NCBI GenBank assembly: GCA_013400155.1
Contig: VXBM01000042.1
Span: forward strand, 177,205-241,204
From: Helopsaltes ochotensis
Lineage: Eukaryota > Chordata > Aves > Passeriformes > Locustellidae
Direction of reading: 5' to 3'
DNA length: 64,000 nt
Position numbers and translations under genes: made by a program. Numbering within the stretch: position 1 is the stretch's first letter; every line of letters begins with the position of its first letter. The notes under the pieces are model-generated. The model did no database searches and had not been told where the DNA came from. It saw only the letters and a list, made by a program, of their open reading frames with translations. Shown piece after piece: positions 62,401 to 64,000 of this stretch.

Positions 62401-63158
62401 TACAGACAGGCTTAAGATCTACAGAATTCGGCCTTTTTTCCAGGTGCCCCTTTTTGGGTATTAATGAAACCTCCACAAAATGGTCTCTAGTCATCTGTTC
62501 CCCAGAAGTGACTAAAATTAATGTTGCTTCAAGAACAGCATCCAGAGTTCTCTTGTGCGTAAAATAACAAAGGAACAATCTTGTGTTGCTAAAAAAAAAG
62601 GAAATATCCTCTGTGTATTGACCAAAAGAGGAGAAAGCCAAATCTGCAATTCTTACAGTTCAGTTTGCACTTGGACACACTACATAGTTTTCCCACAATA
62701 AGCACCAAGTCATAAGTAATCCCAGTTATAGTTCTAAACAATGGATATTTAGGTAGAATAAGGTGATGAGAGGAGAAAAAAAAAAACCAAAAAAACCCCA
62801 AAACAAAACAACAACAAAAAAAAGTGAGATTGAGGAAACCAGAAGAACACATTGCTTCAAGGCTCCATGCTATACTAATTCTTAAAGTAGCTGTGGCACC
62901 TACCATATATTTTTCTTTTGCAATAACAACTTCATTTCCTTCATTTTTCTGCACTGCTTCTTCTCTTGACACACTGGGCTGTTCCTCCATCCCATCATCA
63001 TCATCTTCATACACATCTTCCAAGGTTCTGTCCCATAGGATAGTGGCTCTTTTCCTTGGGATGGGCATTCTAGTGACACTAAGCAGTGATGACTCTCCTG
63101 CCAATTTCTGGCTAAATGACTGGTCTTGGGGAAGAATAGATGTGTCCATAACTAAAAC
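41408..63158 (-). CDS. KIF20B: KIF20B (kinesin-6, MPP1), C-terminal 1350 codons in 21 exons; 5' part outside window
   Basis: KIF20B is a plus-end-directed mitotic kinesin-6 that acts at the spindle midzone and midbody in late cytokinesis. Exons 63158-62904, 62147-62008, 61407-61257, 60346-60121, 59829-59768, 59584-59465, 57912-57747, 54799-53602, 52271-52133, 51863-51741, 51268-51208, 50578-50453, 50192-50056, 49109-48954, 48059-47883, 47315-47151, 46026-45823, 45422-45345, 44550-44403, 43112-42970 and 41485-41408 join into one open frame with AG/GT borders. Diagnostic blocks recalled from the vertebrate protein include SIESIWEECK, KEKIIEDMRMTLEEQEQTQ, DRKKWLEEK, MEIQFTPLQP, DGTLQKIGDF and KRAKRRLYSTDIS. 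Known human protein is about 1820 residues, so roughly the first quarter, with the motor, is missing here. Most of what is present is heptad-rich coiled coil, followed by a basic tail which in human binds microtubules and PIN1. Exon borders are inferred from sequence alone. Confidence 0.95.
41486..42969 (-). other. KIF20B: KIF20B intron T-U
   Basis: About 1.5 kb. It holds a CR1 fragment in the opposite orientation to the gene (41620-41792). The remainder shows nothing recognisable. Confidence 0.65.
41620..41792 (+). mobile_element. CR1 LINE 3' fragment
   Basis: It contains in order the CR1 3'-end phrases for a wrongly read GTTCAAAAGCTGTGTGGATG, ATGGTCTTGGAGACC and TTTTCCAACCTTAACAATTCT, typical of the avian CR1 tail. 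It lacks the coding part. It is in KIF20B's last intron, antisense to the gene, about 135 bp from the last exon. Confidence 0.85.
42970..43112 (-). CDS. KIF20B: KIF20B exon T: basic tail
   Basis: A 143-nt exon completing residue 1278 and coding 1279-1325. The acceptor is CTTTTAG before CAAAGAAG and the donor is TCA/GTAAGT. KKLIETISSPKSAEPENVKE and PKRAKRRLYSTDISCPLDI match human KKIIETMSSSKLSNVEASKE and PKRAKRKLYTSEISSPIDI as recalled. PKRAKRR is a second likely nuclear localisation signal. Retention of the following intron would stop translation three codons after the donor. Confidence 0.97.
43113..44402 (-). other. KIF20B: KIF20B intron S-T
   Basis: About 1.3 kb, AT-rich. No repeat family or exon-like block recognised. 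Confidence 0.6.
44403..44550 (-). CDS. KIF20B: KIF20B exon S: microtubule-binding tail
   Basis: A 148-nt exon coding residues 1229-1277 plus one base. The acceptor is TGTACAG before ATGGCT and the donor is AAAG/GTTTGT. KEYPLRRQESTLNKKSAKK and DGTLQKIGDFFQSSPTIIHS match human KTYSLRSQ and EGTLQKFGDFLQHSPSILQS as recalled. The basic and Ser-Pro-containing character fits the tail's microtubule-binding role. Confidence 0.96.
44551..45344 (-). other. KIF20B: KIF20B intron R-S
   Basis: About 0.8 kb, very AT-rich with a (TA)n stretch near 45009-45018. No other element. Confidence 0.6.
45345..45422 (-). CDS. KIF20B: KIF20B exon R: short basic tail exon
   Basis: A 78-nt exon (26 codons, residues 1203-1228). 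The acceptor is CTTTAG before GATTTTG and the donor is AAG/GTTTGA. DFVASENKRNAKPPMADSPS resembles human DLVKCENKKNATPRTNLK as recalled. It ends in a Lys run before the donor and contains one Ser-Pro. Confidence 0.9.
45423..45822 (-). other. KIF20B: KIF20B intron Q-R
   Basis: A 400-nt intron with no recognisable element. Confidence 0.6.
45823..46026 (-). CDS. KIF20B: KIF20B exon Q: tail with conserved Thr-Pro site and basic cluster
   Basis: A 204-nt exon (68 codons, residues 1135-1202). The acceptor is CTTACAG before GACCAT and the donor is GAG/GTATGA. IVLDSTEVSTED, SRFPKPEMEIQFTPLQPHKM and SPVTVKMLKPRRKRKS follow the human tail closely as recalled. The Thr-Pro of QFTPLQP (Thr codon at 45931-45933) corresponds to the CDK1-phosphorylated Thr reported for human MPP1/KIF20B and linked to PIN1 binding. 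KPRRKRKS is a likely nuclear localisation signal. Confidence 0.97.
46027..47075 (-). other. KIF20B: KIF20B intron P-Q
   Basis: About 1.1 kb in total. Apart from the duplication beside exon P, nothing is recognised. Confidence 0.6.
47076..47149. repeat. Tandem duplication (43-bp period) at the exon P donor, with an inverted repeat
   Basis: Two 31-bp copies, 47076-47106 and 47119-47149, match at 28 of 31 positions. Between and across them, 47108-47129 forms a 10-bp-arm inverted repeat with a 2-base spacer. The right copy ends at the splice donor of exon P, so the first bases of the intron are duplicated and a second GTATGT appears 43 nt further into the intron. Confidence 0.8.
47151..47315 (-). 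CDS. KIF20B: KIF20B exon P: stalk-to-tail transition, poorly conserved
   Basis: A 165-nt exon (55 codons, residues 1080-1134). The acceptor is TTATTAG before GATAAG and the donor is GAG/GTATGT. It starts as coiled coil (DIEDLKKQLAEKDDFIKEM) and turns acidic and proline-containing (VPLPEEGQDKIDQ). I could not align it with human beyond length and position, so it may be lineage-specific or fast evolving. Confidence 0.88.
47316..47882 (-). other. KIF20B: KIF20B intron O-P
   Basis: A 567-nt AT-rich intron. No element recognised. Confidence 0.6.
47883..48059 (-). CDS. KIF20B: KIF20B exon O: end of stalk
   Basis: A 177-nt exon (59 codons, residues 1021-1079). The acceptor is ATTTAG before GAAAGAC and the donor is AAG/GTCAGT. 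LQKWREERDELVKALEVQL matches human LQKWREERDQLVAALEIQL as recalled, then QKDKEIERLKQA. The coiled coil fades after this exon. Confidence 0.97.
48060..48953 (-). other. KIF20B: KIF20B intron N-O
   Basis: About 0.9 kb. Nothing recognised beyond AT-rich intron sequence. Confidence 0.6.
48954..49109 (-). CDS. KIF20B: KIF20B exon N: stalk
   Basis: A 156-nt exon (52 codons, residues 969-1020). The acceptor is AATTAG before GAAAATG and the donor is ATT/GTAAGT. YQTDRKKWLEEKVGLINQVK and EAENHRNREMRKFVEDRE match human YNADRKKWLEEKMMLITQAK and EAENIRNKEMKKYAEDRE as recalled. Confidence 0.97.
49110..50055 (-). other. KIF20B: KIF20B intron M-N
   Basis: About 0.95 kb. No repeat family or exon-like block recognised. 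Confidence 0.6.
50056..50192 (-). CDS. KIF20B: KIF20B exon M: stalk
   Basis: A 137-nt exon coding residues 923-968. The acceptor is GCCTAG before AACTCG and the donor is GAG/GTAAAA. It begins ELEAWKRKYRELNNQCNSDW (human ELEKWKEKCNDLETKNNQ as recalled) and ends ELIKLQKELE. Confidence 0.93.
50453..50578 (-). CDS. KIF20B: KIF20B exon L: most conserved stalk segment
   Basis: A 126-nt exon coding residues 881-922 plus one base. The acceptor is TTTCAG before ATCTGTG and the donor is TTTGG/GTAATC. AKEKIIEDMRMTLEEQEQTQ is nearly identical to the recalled human sequence, followed by EQDHVLEAKLEETNRLA. This block is the strongest single piece of evidence for KIF20B. Confidence 0.98.
51208..51268 (-). 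CDS. KIF20B: KIF20B exon K: short stalk exon
   Basis: A 61-nt exon coding residues 861-880 plus one base. The acceptor is ATTTAG before GAGCAG and the donor is AAAG/GTCAGA. EQLSREKLEEISKQYEETRK aligns with human EQLNNQKVEEAIQQYERACK as recalled. The split codon with exon L restores Asp. Confidence 0.93.
51741..51863 (-). CDS. KIF20B: KIF20B exon J: stalk
   Basis: A 123-nt exon (41 codons, residues 820-860). The acceptor is TTGCAG before GTGTGT and the donor is AAG/GTATTT. KQINELEKIKKQFSEELELK and QRTVLQLK match human KINELEKKKNQCSQELDMK and QRTIQQLK as recalled. Confidence 0.95.
52133..52271 (-). CDS. KIF20B: KIF20B exon I: stalk
   Basis: A 139-nt exon coding residues 773-819. The acceptor is CCCAAG before GCTAC and the donor is GAG/GTTGGT, a less usual form. 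DLQRKEEEYTDLKEKFSDAK matches human DLQRKEEDYADLKEKLTDAK as recalled. Confidence 0.95.
52272..53601 (-). other. KIF20B: KIF20B intron H-I
   Basis: About 1.3 kb. AT-rich sequence with short chance open frames only; no repeat family recognised. Confidence 0.6.
53602..54799 (-). CDS. KIF20B: KIF20B exon H: giant coiled-coil exon
   Basis: The largest exon, 1198 nt, coding residues 374-772 plus two bases. The acceptor is TTTCTAG before GAGATAAG and the donor is CT/GTAAGT. The stalk is continuous coiled coil on both sides of a non-helical stretch of about 50 residues with PESAPMSPLP. After this comes RQESSFHRSIESIWEECK (human REN-SFHSSIEAIWEECK as recalled), the best family signature in this exon. 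A Met codon within the preceding intron makes the open frame look longer, but the splice acceptor sets the start. Confidence 0.97.
54800..57544 (-). other. KIF20B: KIF20B intron G-H
   Basis: The largest visible intron (57746-54800) minus the possible alternative exon at its 5' end. It contains a CR1 LINE remnant at about 56437-56814. The rest is AT-rich, with no further exon-like block seen. Confidence 0.65.
56437..56814 (-). mobile_element. CR1 LINE fragment, reverse-transcriptase part joined to 3' end
   Basis: Read on the minus strand, a damaged frame carries EALQRDLDKLQSW and LIVHLGQGCPGSKYSLG, which match the CR1 ORF2 reverse-transcriptase region (GREALQRDLDRLESW, HLGQGNP, YRLG as recalled). 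Upstream lie remnants of the VLGPVLFNIFIND-like block. Immediately after the SLG motif the sequence moves to a CR1 3'-UTR-like tail, so the rest of the RT C-terminus appears deleted. In-frame stops show that it is dead. It lies in KIF20B intron G-H, in the same orientation as the gene. Confidence 0.85.
57545..57746 (-). other. KIF20B: Candidate alternative last-exon extension of exon G, with stop and poly(A) signal
   Basis: If the exon G donor is skipped, translation continues for TISTITQQGVLKKS and a basic end including KHYALRKKSAMLNCKRK, then stops at 57607-57609. An AATAAA on the minus strand lies at 57545-57550, 57 nt beyond the stop, followed by T-rich sequence. The last 17 residues share K-x-Y-x-L-R and L-N-x-K with exon S (KEYPLRRQESTLNKK). 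This would yield a protein with the motor and first part of the stalk and a substitute basic tail. It is seen only as sequence; no transcript support is available here. Ordinary intron sequence with a chance open frame is the alternative. Confidence 0.4.
57747..57912 (-). CDS. KIF20B: KIF20B exon G: stalk, charged linker
   Basis: Codes residues 319-373 plus one base (166 nt). The acceptor is AACACAG before GAGAAC and the donor is AAAG/GTACAA. It ends in DEEPPTKKG (human DEPPAKKG as recalled), a proline-containing break in the coiled coil. Joining the last G to exon H gives KKGDKRESW in frame. The same frame stays open across the donor for 45 codons and may form an alternative last exon (separate entry). 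Confidence 0.92.
57913..59464 (-). other. KIF20B: KIF20B intron F-G
   Basis: About 1.55 kb of AT-rich sequence. No exon-like block, interspersed repeat or tandem array was recognised. Confidence 0.6.
59465..59584 (-). CDS. KIF20B: KIF20B exon F: stalk
   Basis: Codes residues 279-318 (120 nt, phase 0 to 0). The acceptor is TTCAAG before AAAATG and the donor is TAT/GTAAGC. QNERIQELIDIVKQKDETI matches the human block QNQRIKELINIIDQKEDTI as recalled. Confidence 0.93.
59768..59829 (-). CDS. KIF20B: KIF20B exon E: short coiled-coil exon
   Basis: A 62-nt exon coding residues 258-278. The acceptor is TTACAG before GTTTTGAAAC and the donor is GAG/GTAACT. The phases (1 in, 0 out) fit both neighbours. 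The peptide FETQRIKLDESTEQLKKATE is coiled-coil in character. Identity rests on position and phase more than on sequence match. Confidence 0.85.
60121..60346 (-). CDS. KIF20B: KIF20B exon D: stalk
   Basis: Codes residues 183-257 plus one base (226 nt). The acceptor is TTTCAG before AATGAG and the donor is AAAG/GTAAGC. It contains VIDSLQNDITDIKNQAEAA and SLEDPQETIDCLEKQLAKI, matching human KIDSLQNQVADIKKQAEIA and SLPDPQEAIACLELKFNQI as recalled. Heptad-rich coiled coil. The first nine or so residues have no clear human counterpart, which bears on the exon C-D junction. Confidence 0.93.
60347..61256 (-). other. KIF20B: KIF20B intron C-D
   Basis: About 0.9 kb. I looked for a small missing exon that could repair the C-D phase problem and did not find a convincing one. 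No repeat was recognised. Confidence 0.55.
61257..61407 (-). CDS. KIF20B: KIF20B exon C: stalk; 3' border uncertain
   Basis: Codes residues 132-182. The acceptor CTCTAG before AGAG completes a Lys codon split after exon B. Conserved text is LEENSEKRLEIFKELV (human LEENAERRLAIFKDLV). The donor is doubtful. GTAAAT at 61299-61300 would leave phase 1, which does not fit exon D. GTATTT ending the exon at 61257 leaves phase 0 and keeps the frame open, so it was chosen despite being weak. GTGAGC, slightly closer to the acceptor, is a strong donor but again phase 1. Confidence 0.75.
62008..62147 (-). CDS. KIF20B: KIF20B exon B: start of coiled coil
   Basis: Encodes residues 86-131 plus two bases of the next codon (140 nt). 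The acceptor is TTCTAG before ATG and the donor is GTAAGC. The product includes NLIEELRNKLITEKK and KIREEVIQEFTHYFAERE, closely matching human LIEDLKKKLINEKK and KIREEVTQEFTQYWAQRE as recalled. It begins the charged, heptad-like stalk. Confidence 0.93.
62148..62903 (-). other. KIF20B: KIF20B intron A-B
   Basis: A 756-nt intron with an A/C-rich simple stretch at about 62778-62823 on the plus strand. No other recognisable element. Confidence 0.7.
62904..63158 (-). CDS. KIF20B: KIF20B exon A: linker after the motor, acidic patch
   Basis: Codes residues 1-85 of the visible part (255 nt, phase 0 to 0). The acceptor is a TATAG before GTTTTAGTT and the donor is GTAGGT after ATG. It contains PRKRATILWDRTLED, matching the human block KRATIWWENSLED as I recall it, followed by an acidic run EDDDD. 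In the family this segment joins the motor/neck to the stalk. The frame reads on into the intron for about 100 more codons with no resemblance to KIF20B, so the longer open frame is not used as the exon. Confidence 0.88.
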
Positions 63159-64000
63159 CTATACAGAAAATCAAGAACAAAAAGTTATCGGTATTTTTAA
63201 AATCTCCATTAGCACTTTGAAGACCTGCTGCACTCTCCTATAGGTCTCCTGAGCAAAGCACTCTCCCAGCATATCTATCCTCTGTTCAGAGTCACTACTT
63301 ACACCAGTTTCCAGCTAGAGTATAAAGTTGTCACATTATAGCCTAACCCTTCTTTGGACCCCAGGAACACTAACTTTCACAAACAGGATAACCTACAAGA
63401 GGCAGCAACAGATTGTGCATTGCCTGTATCTGGAGTTTCCAGTTGCATTGCATGAATGCTACAAAATCTGTTTCTTTAACAACTCTATAACCACTACAGT
63501 CTGCTCCTTCTGGTATTGCACTTAACCTGCCCAATTCCAAAGGCATGAACTTAACTGCCAACAAAACTCTTCCGTGGCTTCCAATAAAGCTACAGCACTG
63601 ATCCTCCACACATAGATCTTCCAACTTGACCAAAGTTACATCACTGCACTTACTGCTACTGACTCTGCTTCCACCTTCCCACTGAAGCCTCTGTGAACAT
63701 AAAGATGACCTTGCACATTCTTGGTGCTCAATCTATTTTATCAGTACTTCAGATGAGCAATAGTTTGAGTTAAGACAGCAGTAGTATATGGGACAGCTAG
63801 AAGTGAGAACATATTGTATCTCCAGAAAAAATTTACCCAGATCTCAGGGAAATTCTTCCGAATATCAGTTTCTTATTAGGCTGGATGTTTAATAGGAATT
63901 ACAAGTCTTCAGTAGATGCTTCCACCCCAATAATCCAAAGTAACAAAGTCCCAATAAAGTTCTTTTTAAAAGCTCTAGGAGATAAAGCTCAATCCAGTGT
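63159..64000 (-). other. KIF20B: KIF20B intron upstream of exon A (partial)
   Basis: Non-coding stretch on the 5' side of the first visible KIF20B exon. No kinesin motor motif (P-loop, switch I or switch II) was seen in any frame. The open frames here are short and unlike KIF20B. It is taken as the 3' part of an intron whose 5' exon lies beyond the right edge. Confidence 0.7.

Noticed and set aside
62589..63149. A 186-codon frame at the right end, longer than exon A
   Set aside because: Only the part from 62904 up matches KIF20B. The rest crosses a donor into an A/C-rich intron and reads as a Phe-rich low-complexity peptide.
63370..63633. An 87-codon minus-strand frame upstream of exon A, checked as a possible KIF20B motor exon
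   Set aside because: It lacks any kinesin motif, and the bases do not show a fitting splice pair in phase with exon A.
1..64000. CRISPR arrays, operons, tRNA or rRNA genes
   Set aside because: None seen. The only regular repeats are micro- and minisatellites, and the sequence is vertebrate nuclear DNA.

Overview
The window looks like avian, or at least sauropsid, nuclear DNA. It is AT-rich, the coding exons are split by short introns, and several pieces of CR1 LINE are present, the repeat family typical of birds and reptiles. No bacterial, organellar or viral genes were seen.

The right third (about 41.2-64 kb) holds the 3' part of one gene on the minus strand. I identify it as KIF20B (also MPHOSPH1/MPP1), a mitotic kinesin-6. 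The call rests on block-by-block resemblance of the conceptual exons to my recollection of the vertebrate protein. Twenty-one coding exons can be laid out from 63158 down to the stop codon at 41408-41410. They total 4053 nt, or 1350 codons plus stop. They cover the segment just after the motor, the long coiled-coil stalk and the basic C-terminal tail. Splice phases agree at every junction except exon C to D, where only a weak donor keeps frame. The motor domain and promoter lie to the right, outside the window. A short 3' UTR ends near an ATTAAA signal at 41264-41269.

Between 0 and 41 kb I find no supportable protein gene. The region holds CR1 fragments, a 14-bp minisatellite, simple repeats, a tiny CpG-dense patch near 10.1 kb, and a clear CpG island at 40.34-40.75 kb only about 0.5 kb beyond the KIF20B poly(A) signal. 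This fits the gene-poor flank I recall downstream of KIF20B in vertebrates. The island could start a non-coding transcript.

The most interesting signal is inside KIF20B. Coding exon G reads through its donor into 45 more in-frame codons, stops, and is followed 57 nt later by an AATAAA. The new C-terminus ends in a basic stretch that resembles the tail motif encoded by exon S near the real C-terminus. This could be an intronic-polyadenylation isoform giving a short kinesin with a substitute tail. Exon letters A to U run in transcript order; residue numbers count from the first residue of exon A, not from the protein start.
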